NCBI GenBank assembly: GCA_028688055.1
Contig: JAQTYZ010000006.1
Coordinates: 1 to 39,689 of the forward strand
Length of the DNA: 39,689 nucleotides
Source: Patescibacteria group bacterium
GTDB lineage: Bacteria; Patescibacteriota; Patescibacteriia; Buchananbacterales; UBA6539
Reading direction: 5' to 3'
Shown here: piece after piece, positions 28,163 to 36,989 of the stretch
How positions within the stretch are numbered: the first letter of the stretch is position 1
Layout of the letters: each line of letters begins with the position of its first letter
Position numbers and translations under genes: made by a program
The notes under the pieces: model-generated
What the model was told of the DNA's origin: nothing
The model's database searches: none
The model's input: the letters and a program-made list of their open reading frames with translations, nothing else

Positions 28163-29152
28163 ATGTTTGGATTTGGTAAAAAAAAATCAGCAAAAAATAA
28201 AAAAGTTGCCTTAACTGCTTCCACTGATTCAAAATTGTCAGCGCAGATTCATGTTATGCCGGCTCGGTTTTATATTGCGCCCAAGAAAAAACATTCTGGC
28301 CCAATTCTGGTTGGCATTTTAGGCTTGGCCATCATTGTCGGTTTGTCAGTCGCGGCCTATTATTTAAATGAAAATTTGATAAATAATAAAGTCGCTAATG
28401 CCAATGTGGTGGTGGAAAATGTCAATAACAATACCAACGAAAATGTTAACCAAAATTCAAACATCAATATTGCCACGACCACCGAGATTGTTGTCACGCC
28501 AACCACGACTCCCACGACCACCGAAAATACCAATGTTAACGTCAATACTAACACAAATACGAATCGTGGTGGGGAAGAGGTTAGTAATCAGCCACTGCCA
28601 TCGTCGCCTGATAACGACAATGACAGCCTAACTTTACCCGAAGAAAATCTGTATAATACGGATCCTAATAAAAGTGATACGGACGGTGATGGCTATGCCG
28701 ACGGAGCGGAGTTGTTAAGCGGCTATGACCCAACCGCTATTGGTCGAAGTTTAGCTGACTCAGGTTTGGTAAAATTATATACTCATCCTTTATACACTAT
28801 TTACTATCCGACTCACTGGTATATCAGTGAACAGGACAACCAAAAAAATGAAGTTTTATTCCGATCCGCGACCGGAGAATTTGTTGAAGTGTTAGTTGTT
28901 GCTATCCCCAATAAGATGTCATTAACTGATTGGTATAAAACACAAGCGTCGCCGCAAGACGTTGCTAGTGCGACGGTTGTAAAAATAAATGAATTATCCG
29001 GTTTGCGAACGGCAAATCTTCAAACATATTATTTAGCTAAACCTAACGATACCAGTAAGGTATTTGTTATCAATTACAACACTGGTAATTTCGGACAGAC
29101 TAATTTTGCCACCACGTTCGCGGTCATGATTAAAAATTTCCACCTAAAATAA
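28163..29152 (+). CDS. Single-TM protein with DxDxDG repeats and C-terminal PsbP-like domain (329 aa)
   Basis: TM GPILVGILGLAIIVGLSVAAYYL; N-rich linker; DNDNDSLTLPEENLYNTDPNKSDTDGDGYADGAELLSGYDP; then LYTHPLYTIYYPTHWYISE... Confidence 0.82.
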   Translation: MFGFGKKKSAKNKKVALTASTDSKLSAQIHVMPARFYIAPKKKHSGPILVGILGLAIIVGLSVAAYYLNENLINNKVANANVVVENVNNNTNENVNQNSNINIATTTEIVVTPTTTPTTTENTNVNVNTNTNTNRGGEEVSNQPLPSSPDNDNDSLTLPEENLYNTDPNKSDTDGDGYADGAELLSGYDPTAIGRSLADSGLVKLYTHPLYTIYYPTHWYISEQDNQKNEVLFRSATGEFVEVLVVAIPNKMSLTDWYKTQASPQDVASATVVKINELSGLRTANLQTYYLAKPNDTSKVFVINYNTGNFGQTNFATTFAVMIKNFHLK

Positions 29153-29158
29153 TAAATC

Positions 29159-29572
29159 ATGGTAAGTTTTGAGGTAAATCAGCAGGCCGGTAAGAAGATT
29201 CCCGACAAAGTTTGGCGGCAGTGGCTTAATAATATTGACCAAGTGGTAAAAATTGGCCCGCGCGAGCTGTCCGTTGCCGTGGTTGGTGATATGGTGATGC
29301 GACGTTTAAATAAGACCTATCGCGGCCAAGACAAAATAACCGATGTTTTAAGCTTTGGTGAAGAAAGCCGCCGCAGTACTTATTTGGGAGAAGTAATAAT
29401 TTGTTATCCCCGTGCGGTCCAGCAAGCGAAAAAATTTAATCATTCCACCGCCACCGAATTTAAAAAGCTTTTGGTTCACGGTGTTTTGCACTTAATGGGG
29501 TATAATCACGAAATTGATGCCGACGCTGAGGTGATGGAATCATTGGAAGATAAGATAATGAAGGGGAAATGA
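29159..29572 (+). CDS. ybeY: Endoribonuclease YbeY (rRNA maturation)
   Basis: LNKTYRGQDKITDVLSFGE...GEVIICYP...LLVHGVLHLMGYNHEIDADAEVME (HGxLHLxGYDH-type motif). Confidence 0.95.
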   Translation: MVSFEVNQQAGKKIPDKVWRQWLNNIDQVVKIGPRELSVAVVGDMVMRRLNKTYRGQDKITDVLSFGEESRRSTYLGEVIICYPRAVQQAKKFNHSTATEFKKLLVHGVLHLMGYNHEIDADAEVMESLEDKIMKGK

Positions 29573-29601
29573 TTTGGACTGTTACAATAGTTGTGAGTTT
29601 A

Positions 29602-29630
29602 TTGCAATTGTGTTAAAATATCATTATAAT
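29602..29630 (+). promoter_or_regulatory. Predicted promoter TTGCAA-N17-TATAAT
   Basis: Perfect -10 and 17-nt spacer upstream of ftsA. Confidence 0.65.
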
Positions 29631-29696
29631 TTTTGCCTCTGGGTATAAATTTTTAGTCAAAAAACGGAGGTTTGTTTTCACTAAAGAATCAAGTCT

Positions 29697-30950
29697 ATGG
29701 CGGAACAAGATTTAATTTCTGGATTAGATATTGGTTCGACTGCTATTCGTTTAGCGGTTGGCCAACGCGTCGGAGAATCCGGAAAAATTCATATCATTGG
29801 TTCAGCTGAAGTTCCGGCTGAAGGTATTAGCAAGGGAATTATCAGCAGTATTGAAGATGCCGTATCTTCAATTTCTTCGTGTTTAGAAAAAGCCGAGCGA
29901 ATGGTCGGCGTGCCAATCAATAGTGCCTGGGTGGGAATTTCAGGCAGTCATATTATTTCTCAGGAAAGTAAAGGTGTCGTCGCCGTTGCTCGATCAGACG
30001 GTGAAATCTCTGAGGATGATGTCGAGCGGGCGATTGAAGCGGCCCGCACCGTGGCCACGCCGCCCAATTATGAAATTTTACACGTGATTCCAAAAAGTTT
30101 TACCGTTGATGGCCAGTCCGGTATTAAAGACCCACTGGGTATGACCGGTGTTCGGCTGGAAGTTGATACCCAAATTATTCAGGGCTTGGGTTCGCAGATT
30201 AAAAATTTAACTAAGGCTGTTTATCGTCCCGGCATAAATATTGAAGATTTAGTGTTGTCAATTTTGGCAACTTCCGAAGCCGTTTTGACCAATCGTCAAA
30301 AAGAATTAGGCGTGGTGGTCGTCAACATTGGCGGTTCAACGACCAGTCTAGCCGTTTTTGAAGAAGGCGACATTTTGCACACCGCCGTTTTGCCAGTTGG
30401 TTCTGATCATATTACCTCCGACATCGCTATTGGCTTGAGAATTTCCATTGACTTAGCGGAAAAAATAAAACTTGAATTCGGCTCAGCGCTGTCAACTAAT
30501 GTTAATAAACGGGAAGAGATTGATATTGGTGAATTAGAGGGCAAGGAAACCAACTTTATTTCCCGAAAATACATTTCGGAAATTACCGAAGCCAGGGTTG
30601 AAGAAATTCTTGATAAGGTCGATTCTGAATTGAAGAAGCTTGATAAAAGTGGTAAACTGCCGGCAGGCGTTGTGCTTACTGGCGGTGGTTCAAAGTTAAA
30701 TGACTTGGTTGAAGCCGTAAAAAAACAGCTTCGCTTGCCAGCCATTATTGGCACACCAATTAATGTCACTAGCGCCATTGATAAAATAAACGATCCGACA
30801 TTTTCCACCGCGATTGGCTTAGTCATTTGGGGCAGCGACTTGCAGGGCCGACAAAGTAATCGTGGGATCGGAAAGTTTTTTAATTTTTTACCAAATCTTG
30901 GTGGCATCACCGGCCAGACTAAAAAATGGCTTAAAAAAATAATCCCGTAA
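29697..30950 (+). CDS. ftsA: Cell division protein FtsA
   Basis: ISGLDIGSTAIRLAVGQ...VVNIGGSTTSLAVFEEGDI...GVVLTGGGSKLNDLVE. Confidence 0.96.
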   Translation: MAEQDLISGLDIGSTAIRLAVGQRVGESGKIHIIGSAEVPAEGISKGIISSIEDAVSSISSCLEKAERMVGVPINSAWVGISGSHIISQESKGVVAVARSDGEISEDDVERAIEAARTVATPPNYEILHVIPKSFTVDGQSGIKDPLGMTGVRLEVDTQIIQGLGSQIKNLTKAVYRPGINIEDLVLSILATSEAVLTNRQKELGVVVVNIGGSTTSLAVFEEGDILHTAVLPVGSDHITSDIAIGLRISIDLAEKIKLEFGSALSTNVNKREEIDIGELEGKETNFISRKYISEITEARVEEILDKVDSELKKLDKSGKLPAGVVLTGGGSKLNDLVEAVKKQLRLPAIIGTPINVTSAIDKINDPTFSTAIGLVIWGSDLQGRQSNRGIGKFFNFLPNLGGITGQTKKWLKKIIP

Positions 30951-30953
30951 ATT

Positions 30954-32135
30954 ATGGCGGAAATTAAACCGGAAATAGAAACTTTTGCAAAAATCAAAGT
31001 TGTCGGTATTGGTGGCTCTGGTGGTTCGGCCATCAATCGGATGATTAAATCAAAAATTAAAGGAGTGGAATTTTTGGCAATTAATACTGATGTTCAGGCT
31101 TTGCATCATTCACAGGCCAACGTAAAATTACATATCGGTAAAATGGCAACGCGCGGTTTAGGCGCCGGCATGGATCCGGAGGTGGGGGAAAAGTCGGCCG
31201 AAGAAAGTCAAAACGAAATCCGCGATTTGATCAAAGACGCTGATATGGTTTTTATTACCTGTGGCCTTGGTGGCGGCACTGGGACTGGCGCCGCGCCGAT
31301 CATTGCCGGTATGGCTAAAGACCTCGGGGCGCTAACGGTAGCGGTTGTCACTAAGCCATTCTCCTTTGAAGGCGCTCAACGCCGTGAAGTCGCTGAACGT
31401 GGCTATAACAATTTAAAAAGTAAAGTTGACGCCATTATTACCATTCCCAACGATCGACTTTTACAAATTATTGATAAAAAAACCTCATTGCTCGATGCTT
31501 TTGAAATTTGTGACGATGTTTTAAAACAAGGCGTTCAAGGAATCGCCGAATTAATCACTATTCCCGGCTTAATCAATGTCGACTTTGCTGACGTTAAGAC
31601 CATTATGAAAGATACCGGCTCGGCGCTAATGGGTATTGGCCAGGGGAGCGGCGATAATCGCGCCGTTGAGGCCGCTAAGGCCGCCATTAATAGCCCACTA
31701 CTGGAACTTTCAATTGATGGCGCCAGAGGCGTGTTATTTACCGTTGTCGGCGGTCCTAGTTTGGGGATGCATGAGGTTAATGAGGCCGCTAAGATTATTA
31801 CCCAGTCGGTTGATTCGTCCGCTAAGATTATCTTTGGTGCCGTGATTGATGAAAATATGAAAGATGAGGTTAAAATTACCGTTATTGCGACTGGCTTTTC
31901 CGATCGGGAAATCCGTAGCTTGTCAGATTCTGGCTCAATGGCCACGCCGACTAAACAAAATTTATATACGCCGACCGAATTTATTGAAAATAGAAATCGC
32001 GAGGAAGAGGAAGTGTTGGCGGCCAAGCGAGTTGTCCCCAAAATTCCTAAAAAAGTTTTCCACAAGGAGCCTGAGAAAAGTCCGGAGGAAGAAGAGCTCG
32101 AAATTCCGGCCTTTATTAGGAAAAAAATGAAGTAG
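30954..32135 (+). CDS. ftsZ: Cell division protein FtsZ
   Basis: [58 protein letters not shown]-terminal [11 protein letters not shown]. Confidence 0.98.
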   Translation: MAEIKPEIETFAKIKVVGIGGSGGSAINRMIKSKIKGVEFLAINTDVQALHHSQANVKLHIGKMATRGLGAGMDPEVGEKSAEESQNEIRDLIKDADMVFITCGLGGGTGTGAAPIIAGMAKDLGALTVAVVTKPFSFEGAQRREVAERGYNNLKSKVDAIITIPNDRLLQIIDKKTSLLDAFEICDDVLKQGVQGIAELITIPGLINVDFADVKTIMKDTGSALMGIGQGSGDNRAVEAAKAAINSPLLELSIDGARGVLFTVVGGPSLGMHEVNEAAKIITQSVDSSAKIIFGAVIDENMKDEVKITVIATGFSDREIRSLSDSGSMATPTKQNLYTPTEFIENRNREEEEVLAAKRVVPKIPKKVFHKEPEKSPEEEELEIPAFIRKKMK

Positions 32136-32144
32136 TTTTTGAGA

Positions 32145-32173
32145 TAGACAAAAGTTTTTTTCGGGAGTAAAAT
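32145..32173 (+). promoter_or_regulatory. Predicted promoter TAGACA-N17-TAAAAT
   Basis: Upstream of nrdJ, with about 105 nt of leader. Confidence 0.45.
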
Positions 32174-32219
32174 AAAGTCACTCAAAAAGAAAAATAAAAA
32201 TTGGCAGGCTTAAAATTTT

Positions 32220-32251
32220 TTATAAGGCAAGGAATGTCTTATTTTTTTGCT
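32220..32251 (+). terminator. Intrinsic terminator/attenuator in the nrdJ leader
   Basis: ATAAGGC-AAGGAAT-GTCTTAT followed by a T run. Confidence 0.6.
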
Positions 32252-32283
32252 CGCTAATTTGCTTAAGATTTAACGAAATTGCT

Positions 32284-34635
32284 ATGATTTTAGGCATCGG
32301 TGAACCAAAATTGAAACTGACGAAAAACGCCCTTAAGGTTTTAGAGAGCCGTTATCTTCAAAAAGACGATGATGGCAATATCTTGGAAAAGCCGATGGAT
32401 ATGTTTAAGCGCGTCGCCTCGTATATTGTGAAAGCGGAGGACGCGTATCATTTAACCGCTGAACAGAAAGAAAATTTAGAACGGGCTTTTTTGGAAATAA
32501 TGGTTAGTTTGGAGTTTTTACCAAACAGCCCAACCTTCACCGGCGCCGGTACATCTTTGGGACAACTGGCGGCGTGTTTTGTTTTACCCGTCGAAGACTC
32601 AATGGAGAGAATTTTTGAAGCCATTAAAAACACGGCCTTGATTCACAAGTCCGGCGGTGGCACCGGTTTTTCTTTTTCGCGCCTCCGACCGGCGAAAGAT
32701 TTAGTGCGCTCGACTAAAGGGGTGGCCTCGGGCCCGATTTCGTTTATGAAGGTTTTTGACGCCGCAACCGACACTATTAAACAAGGTGGCACCCGTCGCG
32801 GAGCCAATATGGGAATATTGCGGATTGATCATCCGGATATTATGGAGTTCATTACCGCCAAACAGGATAGCGATAAGCTGAATAATTTTAATATTTCTGT
32901 TGCTATCACCGACAAGTTTATGGCGGCGCTCCAAGCCGGTACTGACTATGAATTGATTAATCCGCATGACGGTCAGCCCTTTGGTAAACTAAACGCCCAG
33001 GAAGTTTGGGATAAAATTATCAACAATGCTTGGTATAACGGTGATCCGGGCGTGGTGTTTATCGACGTTATTAATAAATATAACCCAACGCCGCACATTG
33101 GTTTAATTGAAAGCACCAATCCGTGTGGCGAGCAGCCATTGTTGCCTTATGAATCGTGCAATTTAGGTTCCATTAATTTATCCCGTTTTGTTAACGATGG
33201 TGCCATTGATTGGCCGCGACTTAGCGATGTGACGAGACTTGCGGTTCGATTTCTTGACGATGTTATTGATATAAATAAATATCCAATTAAGCAGATTGCG
33301 GATATGACTCGCGCCAACCGAAAAATCGGGTTGGGCGTGATGGGTTGGGCGGATCTGTTGTTGGCGCTGGGTATCCCTTATAATTCCCAGGCCGCCATTG
33401 ACTTGGCCGAGCAGGTGATGAAATTTATCAAAGATACCGCGGACAATACGTCGGTGGCGTTAGCCAAAGAAAAAGGTGTCTTTGATAATTTTGAAGGTAG
33501 TATCTATGACACGGCTGAAAGTAATGGTATTCGAAATGCGACGCGAACGACCATTGCCCCGACTGGAACTTTAAGCATTATTGCTTCTTGCTCATCGGGG
33601 ATTGAACCGCTATTTGCCCTAGCCTATGTTCGAAAATCACACATTGGTAAAAAGGGTGATGAGTGGGTTGAACTAGTTGAAGTCAATCCTTATTTTGAGC
33701 AAGTTGCCAAAGATAAGGGATTTTATTCCAAGGAATTAATGCAGAAAATTTCGGAAGCCGGTTCCATCCAGCATCTTGATGAAGTGCCCGCTGAGGTTAA
33801 AAAAGTTTTTGTAACTTCACATGATATTAGTCCCGAATGGCACATTAAAATGCAGGCGGCGTTTCAAAAATATGTTGACAACGCTGTTTCAAAAACTATT
33901 AATTTTCCCAATAGCGCCACCAAAGAAGATGTCAGCCAAGCCTATTTATTAGCTTATGAAACGAACTGTAAGGGTGTCACCATTTATCGCGATGGCAGCC
34001 GTGATGTTCAGGTTTTAACGACTGGCCAGTCCCATAAAAAATCAGAGGAACCAGCCAACGGACTACCGGCTCAACCATTTTACAAAAAGGAACGGCCGGC
34101 GGTAATGCGGGGGACAACTTACAAGCAGTCGACTTCCTATGGTGATTTGTATGTAACAATCAATGATGATGACTCGGGTAATCCATTTGAGATTTTTGCG
34201 ACCATCGGCAAAGCGGGCGGATTTTTCTCCGCCAAATCCGAGGCGATTTGTCGCTTAGTATCTTTAGCTTTTCGTGCCGGCATTCCGCCAGAAGCAGTTA
34301 TTAAACAAATTAAGGGCATTAGAGGGCCGATGCCATCGTGGGGTGAAGGCGGAATGATCTTATCTTTGCCCGATGCCATTGCCCATCTTTTGGAGCGCCA
34401 TATTACCAAAAGTCAGCCGAAACTTGGCCTGGAATTTCATAATGACGAAATTACCAAAGAGGCAATGGCTAAAACACCAGTGACGGCGACCGAGCCTAGT
34501 AGTAACGGGATTAATCTAAATCGTGACATTGCTGATTTTGGTACCGCGCCCGAATGTCCGGAATGCGGTAATATTTTGGAAATCAGTGAAGGCTGTCTCA
34601 AGTGTCAGTCGTGCGGGTTTTCCAAGTGCGCCTAA
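32284..34635 (+). CDS. nrdJ: Adenosylcobalamin-dependent (class II) ribonucleoside-diphosphate reductase
   Basis: FLPNSPTFTGAGTSLGQLAACFVLPVEDSMERIFEAIKNTALIHKSGGGTGFSFSRLRP; STNPCGEQPLLPYESCNLGSINLS; C-terminal zinc motif CPECGNILEISEGCLKCQSCGFSKC. Confidence 0.95.
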   Translation: MILGIGEPKLKLTKNALKVLESRYLQKDDDGNILEKPMDMFKRVASYIVKAEDAYHLTAEQKENLERAFLEIMVSLEFLPNSPTFTGAGTSLGQLAACFVLPVEDSMERIFEAIKNTALIHKSGGGTGFSFSRLRPAKDLVRSTKGVASGPISFMKVFDAATDTIKQGGTRRGANMGILRIDHPDIMEFITAKQDSDKLNNFNISVAITDKFMAALQAGTDYELINPHDGQPFGKLNAQEVWDKIINNAWYNGDPGVVFIDVINKYNPTPHIGLIESTNPCGEQPLLPYESCNLGSINLSRFVNDGAIDWPRLSDVTRLAVRFLDDVIDINKYPIKQIADMTRANRKIGLGVMGWADLLLALGIPYNSQAAIDLAEQVMKFIKDTADNTSVALAKEKGVFDNFEGSIYDTAESNGIRNATRTTIAPTGTLSIIASCSSGIEPLFALAYVRKSHIGKKGDEWVELVEVNPYFEQVAKDKGFYSKELMQKISEAGSIQHLDEVPAEVKKVFVTSHDISPEWHIKMQAAFQKYVDNAVSKTINFPNSATKEDVSQAYLLAYETNCKGVTIYRDGSRDVQVLTTGQSHKKSEEPANGLPAQPFYKKERPAVMRGTTYKQSTSYGDLYVTINDDDSGNPFEIFATIGKAGGFFSAKSEAICRLVSLAFRAGIPPEAVIKQIKGIRGPMPSWGEGGMILSLPDAIAHLLERHITKSQPKLGLEFHNDEITKEAMAKTPVTATEPSSNGINLNRDIADFGTAPECPECGNILEISEGCLKCQSCGFSKCA

Positions 34636-34731
34636 GGGGTAGCTGTTAGCTTTCAGCTTGTAGCTTTTAGGAAATTAGCTAGTAGGGATCCCCAGTCACT
34701 GCAGTTGATCGGGACGACTATTATTTTATTG

Positions 34732-34769
34732 TGTCATGCCGATCCGCCAGCTGGCGGATCGGCATGACA
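34732..34769. repeat. 38-bp perfect palindrome
   Basis: TGTCATGCCGATCCGCCAGCTGGCGGATCGGCATGACA, centre 34750/34751. Confidence 0.95.
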
Positions 34770-34782
34770 TTGCACTATCTAG

Positions 34783-34803
34783 ATCCTGAAATAAATTCAG
34801 GAT
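34783..34803. repeat. Small inverted repeat ATCCTGAA-ATAAA-TTCAGGAT
   Basis: 8-bp perfect arms in a repeat-rich intergenic region. Confidence 0.8.
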
Positions 34804-34841
34804 GACAAGACAAGGAGTTGTCGACTGACAAACAAAGTCTT

Positions 34842-34914
34842 GTCATTGCGAGCCTGACTGCCGGTAGGTAGGGAGTCCCTGTCATCTTAGTCGATCGGGA
34901 CGACGAAGCAATCT
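34842..34914. repeat. Partial copy of GTCATTGCGAG...GACGAAGCAATCT intergenic repeat
   Basis: Shares GTCATTGCGAG and GACGAAGCA with the element at 35982-36107. Confidence 0.7.
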
Positions 34915-34932
34915 TTTAAGTATGGTTTTTAT

Positions 34933-35295
34933 ATGAAAAAAGTTTTTTTGTGCACACCTCATAAGTTAGGTGATTTAAATCATGAGTTGATTCGGAGGAT
35001 TACAACATTGGGTTTTGAAGTCGTTTGCGCCGTAACGCATAGCCCGCAAGATGTTCCCTTTGATCAAATGTTTAAAACTAACGTAGCTCTTATAAAAGAG
35101 TCTGATATTTTTGTGGCAGTATTAAAAGATTATGGTAAAGATTTAACCGCTGAAGTTGGCATGGCATACGCCTGGAACATGACAACTATTGGTATCGATT
35201 TCGATGCTAAGAAAGATGATGTTATGTCTTATTATGCCTTTAATATGATTATCAGGCCGGAAGAATTGGAAAGTACTTTAGCAAGGTTACTTTAA
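34933..35295 (+). CDS. Nucleoside 2-deoxyribosyltransferase-like protein
   Basis: MKKVFLCTPHKLGDLNHELIRRITTLGFEVV...ALIKESDIFVAVLKDYGKDLTAEVGMAYAWNMTTIGI, typical S/D-x-AEVGxAxA pattern. Confidence 0.65.
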   Translation: MKKVFLCTPHKLGDLNHELIRRITTLGFEVVCAVTHSPQDVPFDQMFKTNVALIKESDIFVAVLKDYGKDLTAEVGMAYAWNMTTIGIDFDAKKDDVMSYYAFNMIIRPEELESTLARLL

Positions 35296-35300
35296 TTTTT

Positions 35301-35822
35301 ATGAAAAATAATTTGGGCAAAATTCATGTCTATACCGGTGATGGTAAAGGTAAGACCACGTCGTCGTTTGGTTTGGCTTTGCGGGCGGCCGGCGCGGGCT
35401 ATCGCGTCTGCATTATCCAGTTTATGAAAGGCCAGGATTACAGTGAATTGAAATTATTAAAATCATTGCCGCGGGTTAGTTTCCAACGGTTTGGCCCGAA
35501 AACGTTTGTGATTAAAAAGGGTAAGGCCGAAGATTTCAAACAGGCCAAAAAAGGTTTGGCGTATGCCAAAAAGGTTTTAACCAGCAAAAAATATGATTTG
35601 GTGATTTTGGACGAAGTGCTGGTAGCGGTTTTTTTCAAATTGATTGCCGAGCGAGATTTAATTGCTTTAATCAAACATAAGCCGACCAAGACCGAGCTGG
35701 TATTAACCGGCCGCCGCGCCACCCCCAAAATTATGGCGCTGGCTGACTACGTCACCGAAATGCGTGAGATTAAACACCCATACCAAAAAGGGATTTTGGC
35801 GCGGCAAGGGATTGAAAATTAG
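35301..35822 (+). CDS. cobO: Cob(I)alamin adenosyltransferase (CobA/CobO/BtuR family)
   Basis: GKIHVYTGDGKGKTTSSFGLALRAAGAGYRVCIIQFMKGQDYSELKLL...YDLVILDEVLVAVFFKLI...ELVLTGRRATPKIMALADYVTEMREIKHPYQKGILARQGIE. Confidence 0.95.
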   Translation: MKNNLGKIHVYTGDGKGKTTSSFGLALRAAGAGYRVCIIQFMKGQDYSELKLLKSLPRVSFQRFGPKTFVIKKGKAEDFKQAKKGLAYAKKVLTSKKYDLVILDEVLVAVFFKLIAERDLIALIKHKPTKTELVLTGRRATPKIMALADYVTEMREIKHPYQKGILARQGIEN

Positions 35823-35875
35823 TTATAGGGCGGATAAAACTGGAATACGGCCGATTTAGGGCTATTTTTGTTTGT

Positions 35876-35903
35876 TTGACAGAAATGGATAAATTATTAT
35901 ACA
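35876..35903 (+). promoter_or_regulatory. Predicted promoter TTGACA-N16-TATACA
   Basis: TTGACA 35876-35881; TATACA 35898-35903; no ORF until 36202. Confidence 0.45.
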
Positions 35904-35948
35904 GTAGACCATTGGCTCTTTTCATCAATAAATAGTTACTGGCAAAGC

Positions 35949-36137
35949 AGTAGCCATAGCCAAAAGATACTAATTTGTTTCGTCATTGCGAGGAACCCCG
36001 ATTGTTTTAAGTGAATGGGGTGACGAAGCAGTCTGTAAAAAGCAGATTGCTTCGTCGGTCGCTTTCACTTGTTTGCCCGATAGGCAGAGCGACCTCCTCG
36101 CAATGACAGCCATTAGTGTTTTCTGGCTATGACTACT
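35949..36137. repeat. Nested palindromic (MITE/REP-like) element
   Basis: Arms AGTAGCCATAGCCA/TGGCTATGACTACT (35949-35962/36124-36137, 13 of 14); GTCATTGCGAGG/CCTCGCAATGAC (35982-35993/36096-36107, perfect); GACGAAGCAGTCTG/CAGATTGCTTCGTC (36022-36035/36043-36056). Confidence 0.85.
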
Positions 36138-36201
36138 AACGTGGTAGTCCGCTGGCATAAATCCAAAAATGACGAAAAAGCTCTTGAAAGGAGAAAACGT
36201 C

Positions 36202-36816
36202 ATGGATAATTTTCTCGACCGACAGACATTGGATTTTGGAGGTAGAGTTTTACAGAATCTTCCTCCAATTGATGTGCGGGCAGGGCAGGACTGGATTGAG
36301 TGCCCGGGTGCATTGAAGGAGGTTCTGCGAGTAGCTCTGTCTTGTCTTTCCGTTTCGCCGTTCGCCATTACTGTCGACCGTTCGGTGACCCCTGTCTATC
36401 CGGATTGGGTAGATAAGGTGGTACATCCCGAGCTGGCGGGTACTGGTCCTGCTGAGTTCTATCTCAAAAGCGATGTCGCCATTTGGCACCACGATGATCA
36501 AAAGAATGCCGGTAAGCTTTATGGCGTGTACCTTTATCGTTATTTACGAGACAGAGGTATGTTGACGAGATGCCTGGGCTTGCAAGAGGGTGCAGCAATT
36601 CAGCAGAAAGGTGTTGATGTCTTTCAGCGGTTTTTTCGAGGTTATTCAGTCTTTCTTTGGAAATCGACCGTCCAGCACAACGATGGCTCACTCTGGGTTG
36701 CGAGCCTTCGTCCTCTTCTTGGTCGGGTTGATCTGTGGTGGGAGCCGCTAGAAAGCTGTTATGGTAATACTTCAGCTTCGCTTCTCTTCGGCGAGCAACT
36801 AGTCCTCTGGACCTAG
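36202..36816 (+). CDS. Hypothetical protein (204 aa) with strong SD
   Basis: SD AAAGGAG at 36188-36194 before ATG 36202 (MDNFLDRQTLDFGGRVLQNLPPIDVRAGQDWIECPGALKEVLRVALSCLS...); terminator follows; no family recognised. Confidence 0.7.
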   Translation: MDNFLDRQTLDFGGRVLQNLPPIDVRAGQDWIECPGALKEVLRVALSCLSVSPFAITVDRSVTPVYPDWVDKVVHPELAGTGPAEFYLKSDVAIWHHDDQKNAGKLYGVYLYRYLRDRGMLTRCLGLQEGAAIQQKGVDVFQRFFRGYSVFLWKSTVQHNDGSLWVASLRPLLGRVDLWWEPLESCYGNTSASLLFGEQLVLWT

Positions 36817-36836
36817 TCCTTGGGACTCGACTCATC

Positions 36837-36877
36837 GACTCACGTTGGTTTTTACAAACTAGTGTGGGTCTTTTTTT
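36837..36877 (+). terminator. Intrinsic terminator
   Basis: GACTCAC.GTTG.GTTT-TTAC-AAAC.TAGT.GTGGGTC followed by T7. Confidence 0.7.
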
Positions 36878-36941
36878 ATCCCGTTAGAGATTGGATTTTT
36901 AACGAGATTTTATTGTACTAAAAATGGTACTAGGTTTAAAG

Positions 36942-36974
36942 AAAAAAAGCCCGGCGTATTTTCGGGCTTTTGCT
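36942..36974 (-). terminator. Intrinsic terminator of the 37292-36990 gene
   Basis: Minus strand AAAGCCCG-AAAATACG-CCGGGCTTTTTTT. Confidence 0.85.
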
Positions 36975-36989
36975 TGGCAAAGGACAGCA

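Noticed and set aside
29665-29697. GGAGG followed by TTG at 29672 as an upstream start or leader peptide for ftsA
   Set aside because: TTG frame is out of frame with ftsA and SD-ATG spacing is too long; not enough evidence for a leader peptide
30407-31036. 209-aa ORF on the minus strand
   Set aside because: Antisense to confidently identified ftsA/ftsZ; low-complexity Ser/Pro/Ile composition typical of shadow ORFs
31535-32185. 216-aa ORF on the minus strand
   Set aside because: Antisense to ftsZ; no start context or family features
34732-34769. 38-bp palindrome as the nrdJ terminator
   Set aside because: No T tract on either side and about 100 nt from the stop; better treated as a repeat element
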